A stretch of 64,000 nt of DNA, from assembly GCA_910589415.1 (NCBI GenBank), contig OU342630.1, positions 6,138,001 to 6,202,000 on the forward strand, given 5' to 3'. Made by a program: the position numbers and the translations under genes. The stretch comes from Malachius bipustulatus (lineage: Eukaryota; Arthropoda; Insecta; Coleoptera; Melyridae). The notes below the pieces were generated by a model. The model saw nothing but the letters and a program-made list of their open reading frames with translations. It did not search any database and was not told the DNA's origin. Shown here piece after piece: positions 1 to 11,271 of this stretch. The first letter of the stretch is position 1; every line of letters starts with the position of its first letter.

Positions 1-175
1 TGGAGTTTGACTCGAAGGTAGTGGCAAGTTTGCTTAGGATGTCTGTTTCTGACGTTATGAGACCTTCTGGCCCGCGGATGAATGGTATGCCGTGTGTGAC
101 GTTGCTCCCTTTGATAGCTCGTATTTTTTTCCATACCTGTGACATAGGAGTTGTGCTATTTATATTCGAGACATA

Positions 176-325
176 CGCCCGTATTCACAAACGATAATTT
201 CCTAAATAATTACGTAATCAATTATCCCCATCTCATTCTATTGCAAAAAAACTGCATATCTCCATCTCACTCATTTAAATAATTACGTAATTATTTAGGA
301 AATTATCGTTTGTGAATACGGGCAT
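176..325. mobile_element. Palindromic MITE, copy 1, TA target duplication
   Basis: A 150-bp element whose two halves are inverted repeats: the left begins CGCCCGTATTCACAAACGAT and the right ends with the complement. It is flanked by TA at 174-175 and 326-327. Removing the element and one TA restores an uninterrupted LINE linker frame (TD-Y-VSNIN), which supports a precise insertion of Tc1/mariner type. A near-identical copy lies at 44776-44922. Confidence 0.85.
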
Positions 326-1290
326 TAGTCTGTCCAGGATTTTTTCTTACTTTTCTTGATTATGTAACGCGCTTTTTGAGTTTATTAAAAGCACTTTTTC
401 TAAGTCTTATGGCCACCTTGCATTCCTGATTCCACCAGGGAGTTGGCATGCGGTTTTTGGGGAGCGTTTTTCTGCCAATAAAATTATTTGCGGCATCGGT
501 GATGATAGAGCAAAAATCGTCCACAACCGACTCAATGTCACCAGTGAGAGGCATGGACTCAGTCTTTTCGTCTATATATTCAGAGAAACCATACCAGTCG
601 GCGTTTCTAAGTTTCCATCCTAAGGTTTCTGGCGGTTTCGTCTGTTGGTCATCTAAGTAGTTTTCTATGTGTAATGGGAAATGGTCGCTACCGTGTAGTT
701 CGTCATTTCTGTTCCATTGTAGAGTGGGCAGGATCGTTGTACTGCACATGGACAGGTCTATCGCAGAAAAGGTTCCGGTAGATGAGTTAAAGCGTGTGGG
801 GGCACCAGTGTTAAGGAGTGTTATATTGTGAGACTCCATGATTTCTTCTATGAGTGAACCTCTCTGATCTGTGTTTCCGGAACCCCAGATCATGTTATGT
901 GCGTTAAAGTCTCCCAGAACAATTCGAGGGTTAGGTATTTGTTTGACTGGTTAGTTCTGCGGCAGTTACCTGTTGATTTGAGGGGATGTAGATGTTGCAT
1001 ATGTTGATTAAATACGGTAATTCGAGAGTCACAGCTATTGCTTCAAGATTAGTGCTTATAGGTAGTATTTTTGAGGGGATATTTTTAGAGACGAATGTTG
1101 CTACACCCCCGCTTGCTTTCCTTCCATCTAATCGATTTTTGTGATAGGTATTGTAATTTTTAAGATTGCTATAACTGTTTCCTTTGAAATTGGTTTCTTG
1201 AAGACAGATAACTTTGGGGTTTTTATCTGCTATTATCAGTTTGAGTTCTTCAAGATGTACTGTAAAGCTGTTTATATTCCATTGTAAAAT
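326..1290 (-). pseudogene. LINE ORF2 endonuclease domain, frameshifted
   Basis: N-terminal apurinic/apyrimidinic-like endonuclease of ORF2, which nicks the target for target-primed reverse transcription. The minus strand starts just past ORF1 with LQWNINSF, then KVICLQET (metal-binding Glu motif), then GDFNAHN (about 895-925) and GSDHFPL (about 675-695). These are the characteristic motifs of the family in the right order. The reading frame breaks near 940-950, between the IYIPS segment and GDFNAHN. A stop codon also sits at 360, just before the MITE-split linker. A non-functional fossil. Confidence 0.8.
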
Positions 1291-1297
1291 GAATGAT

Positions 1298-2601
1298 TTA
1301 ATAGCTTTTTTGAGAGATGTCCGTGTCGGTGTCCGATGCGTTTGATTCCGTTGTAAGTTCTAGATGTCTGTAGATTTTCTTTTTTATTCTGGTGCATCTT
1401 GTTTTTAGCGTTTTGTGGTTGAGATGGGGGTATAATTTCGTTAGTGTATCTAGGAGACCATGAAGATTTGTTGTATAAAGCTTTGCTGTACTGATAACAT
1501 CTGGAGATCCGTGAATATTTTCAAAAAAGTCAACTAATTGCTCAAAATTTATTACGGAAGAGGATTGGTTTTCTTCCATGATTTTTTGGATAGGAAGTAA
1601 TAGCGTCTCTGTGCTGACGTCCTTGTCTGTTATGTCATCTGGTTTGAATTTTTTGGGTTTGCGCTGTAGGTTGCCCCCAACTGGAATTTTTGGTTTTAGG
1701 AAAATGTTGTCATCTTCGTGTAGCTCAACCGATTCCGGCGTGTGACAAGTCGTAGTACTTGAAGGAGCAGTTCTTTTTACGGGACGATTCTGTGAAATCG
1801 GTGTTTGATCTGTTATTTCTAGGTTTGTAGGGGTCTCAGTATTTGTGTTTTCATCGGGGTTTAGGGTGGCTAGTGAAGAGGCGTTTTCCTGATTATGGTG
1901 CGTTGATTCATTTGCGGTTGATTTCTGAGTTGAGGTTGTCTCTGCGGGGATTGTATTGGGGCACTGTCTAGCAATATGTCCGCTCTGTTTACATATGAAA
2001 CATGACATGCTATCGTAGGTGAAAAATAGTCTATAGTTTGTGTCATCATATTTAACGACGATGGACGGTGGAATTTGTATGTCGTCATCTGGTTGTACGT
2101 ATACCTGGCGTCTAAAGCTCAAGATATGACTGTATTCATCGCCTACCAAGCCTGCTTTCATGAACGACACCGGGGAGACAGTCTTTAATCCGGTGCCTCT
2201 GATTGTGTTTTCAATTGTGGTATGTGGGATGGATGGACATACATTAGATATTATAATTCTGCGAGCTGGAGTAATCATCCGTCGTATGTTGATTGTGTTC
2301 CCATCGATGTCGATTGTGGGGTTATTCTCTACTAATAGATCGACCATTTGAAGGCTAGTTAAGTATATGATATGCATATTCTGTTATTTGAAATACGGGA
2401 TGCAAACGTGATATTCTTTGGTCCAATAACTTTACCAATCGCCATTACGTAATCGTTAAGTTTGAGTTCTTCAACAGTGTTCATTATTATAGCTACCTCT
2501 TTTTTCGGAAACATTGTGTATTGAGATGTCGTCTTACTTACATTTTGGGGGTTTTGTTGTTGGTGGACTTGTTTGGAACCGCTGCAGCCAGGGGTATCCA
2601 T
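1298..2601 (-). pseudogene. LINE ORF1 (gag-like, zinc knuckle), one frameshift
   Basis: Nucleic-acid-binding ORF1 protein of the Jockey-like element, which coats the element RNA and helps carry it to the nucleus. The N-terminal 80 residues start at the ATG at 2601. Around 2360-2377 the frame shifts by one base, and about 355 residues follow to the stop at 1298. A retroviral-type CCHC knuckle (CFICKQSGHIARQC, spacing C-X2-C-X4-H-X4-C) lies at about 1960-2010. A basic and acidic C-terminal part follows. The junction NNRICI / YLTS reads across the frameshift like the conserved RICIYL segment of such proteins. Family assignment is secure; activity is ruled out by the frameshift. Confidence 0.8.
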
Positions 2602-2742
2602 CGAATGATTAGGAATGATTTATTGTCAGGATATTGGGTTTGTGGTATTGTACATGATAAGGAGGGTCTTTATCAATTTAAATTAAATTACTGATTAATT
2701 AGTAATATAAATGAACGGTATAGGTAGGTATACTGGTGGATT

Positions 2743-4172
2743 CAGCGCCGGATTACCATTACCCACAAGGCTACCTAGGCTGTAGCCTAGGGGCGCAAAG
2801 CTTGGTGGGGCGCCGGAGGCGCCCTTAAAACTTGTAAATGCATGTGTAAATGCATAAATACTTAGGTACTAAAAATAATGAAATATACTTTTCCGAGTTA
2901 GGATAATATAATACCTACCTACTGCCCGCACGCAGGCGACAAGTTCATAGGGGCGGCGGGCGAGAGAAAAAAACATCTTAATTCATTACAATAACAAAAA
3001 TTATCAAAATATCATGATAAAATTAATTACTGTGAGGGTAGTATAGCCAAGGAGGCGGGGGGCGCGTGCAGGATCCTGGGCAACTTTTCACAATATTACA
3101 TAATCAGGGTCTTTCTAACCACAGAATTAATAGGGCTGTAGGCAAGGGGCGCAAGCCTTTTGGTGGCGGATGTTTTTATTGAAGTATAATATTTTTTGTG
3201 ATTATTTATTAGTCATTTAGTTATTATAGTTTTCACATCTCAGTACCTACATGTTTAACTAAGTAGTGGGTAATTGCGTAACTTTTAACATTGAAAATAA
3301 TTTCGCTTGCTGATGCGCATTTTCTTTGGAGCCGGACATACATAACTAGTGTTAAATTATTTAGAATTCATACTGCACTAACTTATTTGTAATCCATCAG
3401 TCGTCATTGGCTTATTCCCATCCCAAGCGTTAGCTATCCTATTTACGCATTTCATCTGAGAAAAGGGCACATTACTTTCAGTGGCCCATAGGCCCCAAAT
3501 ATCTTAGAACGGCTCTGGCCTGTACAGACTACCCGCGGAACGACGAACCTGATTCATGTTCTTCTATAATAAAATTATAGGTACCTAGAGTTCTATACTA
3601 TTTTCCTTTTCTTGAAAAATTCGTGATACATATGCATGTCTTGGTTCTTGAATTGACGATATCGAACAACGAAGGCTTTGGCCATATTAAAACCAGATGG
3701 TGGCTCTAACCCAACTTCTATTCAACTCTATATATTATCCGGCGGACCTTTCCAATGCTTGAACGTAATGCGAAAATGTATAGCTAACAGTATAAATGCA
3801 GTTATTCCTTATAGTGTGATTAACATTTTCGCACTTGTTTTTTCAAAAATTTTCTCGGGGGGGAACCCCCGAACCCCCCTCATTCCTGGGGGATACTCCG
3901 TACCCCCCAGACCCCCCGGTTGGACTCTATAATGCTAGCATATCTTTGACACAATTCACTCACAAAAAGCGCAGCAGAATTTACATAATGAAATACCTAC
4001 ACTTTTCTTTCTATTAATGTCTAATTTTACATACAAAAAATTGCTCTTTGCCATTCCTTAGATAGAGATTTTTCCATAAGAGGGGAGACAGGGACAATTA
4101 CTAAAATTCAACTAAAAAGGGGCGCTGTTTATTAATTAGCCTAGGGTGCTGCAAACCTCTAATCCGGCGCTG
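2743..4172. mobile_element. hAT-type non-autonomous DNA transposon
   Basis: 1430 bp with inverted ends CAGCGCCGGATTA at left and its complement TAATCCGGCGCTG at right. It is flanked by a perfect 8-bp target duplication GGTGGATT (2735-2742 and 4173-4180). Eight-base duplications and CAG..CTG ends are hallmarks of hAT transposons. No transposase ORF is seen. The interior has GC-rich stretches near the left end (TAGGGGCGC-type) and a block of G and C runs at about 3855-3920. Family name beyond hAT is not assigned. Confidence 0.88.
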
Positions 4173-4234
4173 GGTGGATTGATCTGAAGTTATTTGGGAA
4201 ACCCATTTAACTAACTATGCTAGATGGTAATTAT

Positions 4235-4495
4235 CTATTGTAGGTTGAAGTATATAAAAAGAATATTTATTACCCAGCCAATATTATGATTCACTGTATA
4301 TTGATTCAAACGACGAAAAGATGCCTTGATATCGCTCAGAGAGATAGGGACACGTCCGACACTCTTCACCGCTTCACCGCGAATGATCCGTTTTATGTGT
4401 TTATGTGTTTTATATGCCTTTTTGTATGTCTTGTTTTCTTTCCAGGAGGTATGAGTCCTTGAAATAGAAAGGTAAAATGTTGTCCTCCCCCACAC
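4235..4495 (-). other. Unassigned 86-codon open frame
   Basis: Open frame between the hAT element and the CCCACACAGCA element, rich in Lys and His (for example THKHIKRIIRGE). No known family is recognised. Its start lies within the terminal repeat of the next element, so it may be chance. Confidence 0.1.
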
Positions 4496-6381
4496 AGCAC
4501 CAAATATCTCAGATATATCTCAAAAAGGTCTCATATTGATCACAATATCTCATCTATTTTGAGATATTCCTGAGACGTCTCTGAGATTTATAAAATTTTG
4601 CATAAAATTCTTGTAACTTTTGCGACGTTTTTGAGATATTCTGATACTTCTATAGATGTTTGCGGAATATTATTTTATAAAATTTACGTTTTCAACCCTT
4701 ACTTATTATTATATTAAAATAATATAATATACAGTAGAATTTTATAAAACATTAGTGTTTTATTCATAATCAATAAGAATATTATTTTATCTAAAATGTT
4801 TAATTAGGGCGCGGTTTAATGTCTCAGAGATATATCAGAGACTTCTGCATGCGCAATGCGAAAGTAAAGAACTTCTTGAAGAGAAGAAGCAAGAGTCTTA
4901 TTTGTGCGCATGCGTAGCTTCTCACAACTCATTTCATTAACAAAGCGGTAAAGCGGAACCACTCGATTCAAAGCGTGTTTGGAACGTGCATCTGTGTTGT
5001 GTTGTGAGCACTTTTAATATTATTAAAACAACAATTAGTATTTTTATTATTAAAAATTCTTAGGTGGAAACAGGTAAGTGTGTTATTTTTACCGAGTAGA
5101 TAGAGTAGATATATATTTTTTATTTTGTTTACAAATTTGTGTTCTAGATAACGTGGTAACCTAACCGACAATTTTGGCTGCACGTGGCCTCAATTTCTAA
5201 ATTTAGCCTTTTTTGAGTATTTAGGGAAGAGTAACTACTTTACAGACGGAAAAGATCAAGAAATAGCTTGATATGTTATGTGTGGTACCTGCAGCTTATA
5301 TATATAATTCAGTGGGTATATTATTTTATGAGAATTTTTTTTATAATTTTTTAATAATTTTATAAAATCTTATATGTATTTTTTAATTTCAATTAAATAA
5401 TTTCATAAAAAATTGTTTGAAATTTTTATTACCCATTATTACTATTATTCCCAAGTGATGTGATTCTTTAAATACTTGAGCGAATAATAAGCAAATGAAA
5501 CCCGCTCATTAAGATTAAGACAGGCTTAGGAAAACAAATAATATCTGAGAATGAATTTGTAAAACTGGAAACAATCAAAATCTTTCATTTTACAGATTCA
5601 CTCTTGGACATTAAATTCTTTTCCTAAGCCTGCCCAGACAGCATCCGTCTCCCTAACTACAGGGTGTTAAGAAAATGACGGATAAACTCTTCAGTACATT
5701 TGTAGAAGCGACACTCAGTAGAGTACGGGAAAAATAATTTTACAAAATCCAGAGCTACATTTTAAAAGATTCTAACACGATATAACTGCTGGTATTTTGT
5801 AAAAAAAAATAACAACCAACAAAAAAACTAAAATCTTCAAAAGATATCTTTACAAAGAAAAAAATATATACCTAAAACAAAGAGTAAAATATTAACTTTG
5901 GTATTTTTTATCTAACCAAATTGAAGAGCAGAATTTTTTTAATTACTTTTCCCGTAGGTACTCTACTGAGTGTCTACTACAATGTACTGAAGAGTTTATC
6001 CGCCATTTTCTTAACACCCTGTAAACATCTAGATTTTGTAATCTCCTGGAGATATTTTGAGACATTTCTAAGATATCTTAACAAAAAATCTCTGAGACGT
6101 TTGAAAGGCTAAAATTAATATGTCTCTGAGAGATACGACATCTCAAATATTATATCTCTGTGATCTCTAAGTTAGGTTGCTGAGACATCTTGGAGATAAT
6201 CTGAGACATATCTGAGATCTCTCAACAAAAATGTCTCAAAGACGTTTAAAAGGCGGACATTAAGATATCTCTGAAACATCTCATTTATGTCTCAAGTATA
6301 TTTGTAGATATTTCTGAGATATATCATCTCTCAATCGAGATATATCTGATATGTCTATGGAACGTGATTTTGCTGTGTGGG
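4489..6381. mobile_element. DNA element with CCCACACAGCA ends and GAGATATCTC-type arrays
   Basis: Ends are the 11-bp inverted repeats CCCACACAGCA (4489-4499) and TGCTGTGTGGG (6371-6381). Next to both ends lie arrays of degenerate near-palindromes of the ATATCTCTGAGA kind (4505-4640 and about 6035-6350), which look like subterminal binding sites for a transposase. There is no coding sequence, and no clear target duplication was found. A second element, 5660-6021, is inserted inside. The ends resemble the CCCAGGCAGCA ends at 7719, 8706 and 55633. Confidence 0.6.
5660..6021. mobile_element. Foldback element with TACAGGGTGTTAAG ends
   Basis: 362 bp, flanked by TA on each side. The first 75 or so bases (CAGGGTGTTAAGAAAATGAC...) reappear inverted at the right end (…TTAACACCCTG), leaving an AT-rich loop. 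No coding sequence. One of many TA-CAGGGTG-ended long-inverted-repeat elements in this window. Confidence 0.75.
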
Positions 6382-7176
6382 CTGACTATAACAGATTTGT
6401 TTATCAATGTCAATTTTACACCAAAACGGTGACGATTTTATGTGTTGTGTCATTTTGTATTTAATGTTTTGTCATGATGTATTTTTATGTAAAATCCTAA
6501 ATGAAACGACGATATGATTTTGTATGTTAGGAACTCACGAATCGTAGCGTTAGACAACGACGCTTCAATCTGTTGTATAGGTGATCTCTCATTTTACCGT
6601 TAGATGTCGTTTGGAATCGATTTTATTTATTTATTAGAAGTTGATAATTTTCTTGGTATTTAGTCTGGAGTCTTTCTCCATCACAGAGGTCTAATTTATG
6701 TGTGTTTTGTTATGTCTTTTCTTTACAGGTACTAAACGGTTCGCAAAGACTAACGTTAAAATGACATGTTACCATAATATAAGAGATTTAGTTCTCACCC
6801 CTCAACGCCCAAGCAAATGCTTGATTCTAACATGTCGTCGTTTCGTTGTATGTTTTCATTTTGCACAGTCCGAGGTTTTTTTATTCTCACGGGGTTCTTT
6901 TTTTACTCTGACTATAAATTTGTTTAGGCGGAACACTGTGGTTGGAGTCATTTCGCGTGCGGGTAAACAGATTCAATAATAATCAAATAATTCAAAAGTC
7001 AATAAACGGATTTGTTCATTTTTAAGAGGGAAACTTTGTCTTTTAAATTAAATCTCCTATCTCTCAACAAAAGACTGGCTCAAAGTATTTTCGTAGCGTT
7101 TTGCTACGAACGAACCAAGTGAGGTTTACTACGAACACAACAGAAGATCCACACAAGATGAAAACTAGACGATGAT
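6382..7176. other. No gene recognised
   Basis: AT-rich sequence with one 93-codon open frame (6698-6979, plus) that matches no family I know and has no supporting context. No repeat boundary was found. Confidence 0.4.
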
Positions 7177-7230
7177 GAGCCCAGGTAAAATCACGAGCCT
7201 AGGTAAAATCACAAGCCCAGGTAAAACCAC
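7177..7230. repeat. 18-bp tandem repeat, three units
   Basis: Three consecutive units of GAGCCCAGGTAAAATCAC with single-base differences. No function is evident. Confidence 0.7.
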
Positions 7231-7718
7231 GATCACAAACGGTAAGTAATGTTGTCCATTTCATTTGAAATCAGGACTGGATAACCTGCTCAAATTCAAA
7301 CCAAACATTCAGAGCGGGAATCCAACAGAGTCATTCATGACAGACAAGTTCACATTTCAAACGTCAAAGAGGTTCTTCTTTTTCAAATCATTCAGTCTGG
7401 GGGCCACATTACAGAATTTGATGCGCATGACACAGAATCTTCCATTTTAAGAGGTTAGGTAGGATACATTACAGATTTGGTACCAGTGACCAGGATTTAG
7501 GCATGTTACACTACAGACGGGTGGAAAAAATCGTCTAAGAACTCAAAAATGGTCTTGCTACATAACTCTACTGGTTCACAAGACTTCCTAATAAATGCAT
7601 GGGATCTAACGGGGGAGACAAACTATAACTGAAATCGTAAATTAATCGATTCCGTTAGCATAGAAACTTTATACCGCCACAAGTTTATGCAGTCAGCTAT
7701 GCTTACAATGGGAATGAG

Positions 7719-7885
7719 ATCCCAGGCAGCAGAGTCACGTTATAATGACGTCATTTTTTGGTCAGTTTTGGTCCCCGACGTCATATTACCAATAAATGAC
7801 GCGATATTGTCGTCATATTGTAGACGTGATTTTTACGTGATGTTTATGACGTCTGACTAACGTCATTTTTCGTCATTTACATTTT
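7719..7885. mobile_element. Terminal part of CCCAGGCAGCAG element with TGACGTCA motifs, copy 1
   Basis: Begins CCCAGGCAGCAGAGTCACG, followed by repeated TGACGTCA-like palindromes (ATGACGTCAT near 7746, then GACGTCATA, ATGACGTCT and others). The matching opposite end was not found nearby, so this is a fragment or an unusual one-ended copy. Confidence 0.5.
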
Positions 7886-8322
7886 TTTTTTTATACACTA
7901 AGAAATGTCGTATTTGTTAAATACATGTTTTTAATGATAATTGTGCCTTTATTAAGCACAAAATGGGTAGTTAATCCCTTCTCTGATACAAAAAAAAGTT
8001 AAAATTATTAGTTCAGTTGAATTATAATTTGTCGGACGCACTTATATGACTATTTGTTTTAATAGTACATAATTTAAGAAAAGAAACTATTATAGCACAC
8101 TATAAATGCTTTTAATAAAAAAACTTGGATAACTAACTACAAATTCTTACTACAAATCAAATATTTAAATTTGGCGCTCTCTCCCCCGAGCCTAGTCGTG
8201 TTTTTAACTCGTATTCCAACGATCGAACGACCGAACGACATTAACCGGGAGAAGCCGAGCACCCTCGGCCTGTTGCCGTACCGAGTCAGATAATTATTGA
8301 TTTTAAATTGCAAATTTTGAAA

Positions 8323-8452
8323 ATAGGGTGAATATTTTGAATGGTCTTTCGTTTTTTATCAGTAATTAACTCTTCTAAAAGGGAGTAGAGTTTATTTCCA
8401 GCAATATCAGACCAACATTTTGATAATATAGGGCATTTTAAAATCAGTAATT
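8323..8452. repeat. Dispersed repeat, partner at 27583-27707 (inverted)
   Basis: About 125 bp, including TTATTTCCAGCAATATCAGA, that recurs in reverse orientation at 27583-27707 with scattered differences. No ends or coding capacity identified. Confidence 0.6.
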
Positions 8453-8607
8453 ATCTCTATCTGGCAGATAGTAATTAACGTTCTAGCACTCCACCGACAG
8501 TCACGTGTTTTACGTTTTACGTTTACCATCAATTACGTCGCCGTTTACGTGTGTTCCTGAAGATCAAGTAAATCGTAAATCTTATTAGATTATTAAATAA
8601 ATAAAGT

Positions 8608-9609
8608 CTTTCAAGAAAGCAAGATTTTAAAAACATACACTATAATTGCATATGTAATTGTAGAGTGGGCAGACAGTGGCACAGTGTCCCTGATAAATCG
8701 CGCGTCCCAGGCAGCAGAGTCACGTCGCTGCGACGTGATTTTTTGGTCATCCCCAACGTCATTATGACCTAAGAAATGACGGACAAATGACGGAGGATGA
8801 CGTGATTATCTCACAGCCCCACGACGTCATTTTTAGACGTCCGTACGACGTACACACCGGACGTCATCATTGACGTCCTAATGACCAAAAAAACCGTCAT
8901 AAATGACGTCAAAAGTGACCTAAAATTCACCACATAAAAAGTCAGGTGTTTTGCCATATTGTTTTTTTTGTTTTTCTATGTCATTCGGTATGAAAAAAAT
9001 GGAAACCAAAAACTAATAAATTTCAAAAATTTTTAGAGACAACTTTTTAGATAGAATATCATAGAGAAATTAAAAAACCATGTGGCACGCAATATGACTT
9101 CATATTGACGTATTTCAGCGGATTTTTTTTTCGAAAATAATTAAAATTTTTGAAACTTATTTTTTGAAGTTTATTAGTTTTTGGTTACCATTATTTTTTT
9201 CATACCGAATAACATAGAAAAACAATATGGCGGCCATAAGAAAAACAAAAGTTGGGTATGAAAACTTTTTGGGATCTAGTCGGCTTTGAAAATTTTTGTA
9301 ATATGTCAAACGGATAGCTTTTGACGACTTATGTAAGCCTACAAACAATAATTAATTAATTTCCAATAATAAAAAAGATATGGGTAAAATAAGAAATTTC
9401 GGGTTTTCAGTTTTTTCAGGATATTTCAGCAACTACTGAAAATATAAAAAAAATCAAATTCTTATTAATCATCATTGTGCAACTTTTCTCCAATTTATCG
9501 CCACGCGCGATTTATCAGGGACACTGCGCCACTGTCTGCCCACTCTAGAATTACATTATGCCATTATATAGTGTATGTTTTTAAAATCTTGCTTTCTTGA
9601 AAGAATTTA
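8608..9609. mobile_element. Long-inverted-repeat element (family with CTTATGGCCGCCATATTG core), invaded
   Basis: Inverted arms 8612-8705 and 9500-9604 share CAAGAAAGCAAGATTTTAAA and AGAGTGGGCAGACAGTGG. The interior right half carries TTTTCAAAGCCGACTAGATC and TCTTATGGCCGCCATATTG-like sequence, shared with 32782-33788, 36763-41447 and about 46600-47925. Much of the left arm is replaced by a CCCAGGCAGCAG element starting at 8706. Confidence 0.65.
8706..8945. mobile_element. CCCAGGCAGCAG element with dense TGACGTCA motifs, copy 2
   Basis: Starts with the same 19 bases as 7719 (CCCAGGCAGCAGAGTCACG). It then carries at least ten GACGT/ACGTC cores, including the full palindrome TGACGTCA near 8904. 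It sits directly inside the left arm of the 8608-9609 element. Its right end is not marked by an inverted copy of the terminus. Confidence 0.5.
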
Positions 9610-9956
9610 TGGTAATTATTTACATTCGCGTCTACCTACTTATAAGTTTCATCAATTTTTTCGGGACCGAGGAGCGAAATAGGGGTGCTGGGTGGGTAAG
9701 AAGCTAAAAACAGCCATTGCAAACTAATATCAAGGTCACCACTAAGGCCTCTTTGGCACTACGGTCGAATTTCTATTTTTTTTTTCACTTTCAGGGCAAG
9801 GAATATCTTCGAGATTAACAATAGCACAGTTTTTATTTTGAATTTTGCGTTTATTTTGCATTTATATTCCAAAATACGTGACATCGCTCGCTATTATGGT
9901 CCGACTACGTTTGAATGCGGTTCGTATGTTGCGTATGTTACCAGACCGGCCCTGGT

Positions 9957-10066
9957 GTCATTGAATTTCTCGTAATCACTTATGTCTGGAAATTGTTTAT
10001 TTTGAGGTTCTAGGCTAATTAGTTTCCGAGATATAGCCGGTGGCCAGACTTAAGCAAACACTATAT
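9957..10066. repeat. Fragment of the 30661-32086 foldback family
   Basis: Matches the right arm of the element at 30661-32086, from TTGAATTTCTCG through GCCGGTGGCCAG, but lacks the CACCCTGTA end. A truncated arm. Confidence 0.6.
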
Positions 10067-10069
10067 GAG

Positions 10070-10759
10070 CGTTTTCAGACCTAACGACACGATACTCACA
10101 CGACACCGGCAACTATATCGGAGCATGCAAACATGTATTATTGCAATGAAACGCTTTCACACTTACCGGCATATCGGAGTCATGTCGTTGCAGTCGCCGA
10201 CATGTCGGTGGGTAGCAAGCTTCCATATCGTGTCGTCCTGCTGACAGTAGTTTTTTAACAGGATATTTTATTAAAAAAATAATATAAACATTACTCGCCA
10301 TGTTCTTCAAATATGATGTGGTGAGTCTAATAGAATTAGCCGAATCAAAACCTTGTCTTTGGGGCAAGACTAATGACAACAGCAAGAACAAAATATTAAG
10401 AAAAAAAATGGAAATATTCAAATTTTTGGAAGATGGTTATGAGGAACTAACTTTATACCTATTTTTTTTATAATAGGATGCACCCAAAACCGTCTTCGGT
10501 TTCTTTGCATTTTTCGCCTTAAGTGTAATAAATATAGCAAATACCTATGTATAAATTGTTACGTGCTGGCATTATTATTTTTCTTTGTAGAATATTATTT
10601 ATGTGTGTTTACTATTTTTATCATAAATTATCACAAAAATTTTATAACAAAGATATTTTTTGTTTTCCTCATAATGCGAGGAAGTCATACAGCTGGGGAG
10701 TTTCGAACCAAAGTGTATCGGCACGGCAGACCAATGGGCCACGGTAGCAACTAAGATGA
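10070..10759. other. No gene recognised
   Basis: Overlapping short open frames on both strands, none with a family signature. No tandem or terminal repeat found. Confidence 0.4.
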
Positions 10760-11271
10760 CGTGGAGTAAAATCGCTGCTCTATCTCGCTTATTTCTAGTA
10801 GTTTTTTTTATGAAGGTATAACCAGATGAGACCTTCACTATCTTGTAGAGAATGATTTTGTCCATCCGAAATGGAATGTGACAACTTTTTTTAGTAGTAA
10901 CGAATTTTGAAAAATCGAATTTTGTGCTCCCGAGAAATTATTAGAAATTTGTGTTTTTTAAAACATCCATCGCGCTCATAAAGCAACGGTTTGAGCTACG
11001 GTAATGAATTTTTCGGCATATACTCAAAAAACAAGAGCGCTTCTAGTGGAACTCAGCAAAGTTCGAAAAGTTAAGGACTTTTTGAGATAATTGGCCGTAA
11101 AGTCGTCACAAGTAAAACCGAGCATTGAAAACTTCATCATGCGGGTAGCTATGTGAATTATTGGGAATAGATGTCTATATGTACGGACTTGAATGAAGAA
11201 AACATTATAGAAAAGTTTTTAAAAAAAGATTCAGCGAGTTAGGTCTCATAGTTTCCAAGAAACCGATTTTT
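10760..11271. repeat. About 510-bp inverted repeat, left copy
   Basis: Nearly identical in reverse orientation to 26851-27350, for example AACAAGAGCGCTTCTAGTGG here and its complement near 27070. The copies start to differ about 15 bp inside the outer edge (GTGGAGTAAAATCG). They may be two independent copies of one family, or the ends of one large element that later received the Gypsy insertion. Confidence 0.75.

Larger units (their letters stand above)
1..2640 (-). mobile_element. Jockey-like non-LTR retrotransposon, 5' part, runs off left edge
   Basis: Read on the minus strand, this holds a 5' leader (about 2602-2640), a gag-like ORF1, an apurinic-type endonuclease domain and the start of the linker to reverse transcriptase, in the order of Jockey-clade LINEs. 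ORF1 and the endonuclease are each broken by a frameshift, so the copy is dead. The linker coding sequence is interrupted by a 150-bp MITE (176-325) and resumes at 1-175 with residues such as TPMSQVWKKIRAIKG, which are typical of the stretch just before the RT domain. The RT itself lies beyond position 1. The exact 5' end near 2640 is inferred, since no target duplication is visible with the 3' end outside the window. Confidence 0.85.

Noticed and set aside
3678..4017. Two overlapping plus-strand frames with PRTPLIPGG / PEPPSFLGDT
   Set aside because: Both derive from runs of C and G inside the hAT element. They have no domain and no conserved context.
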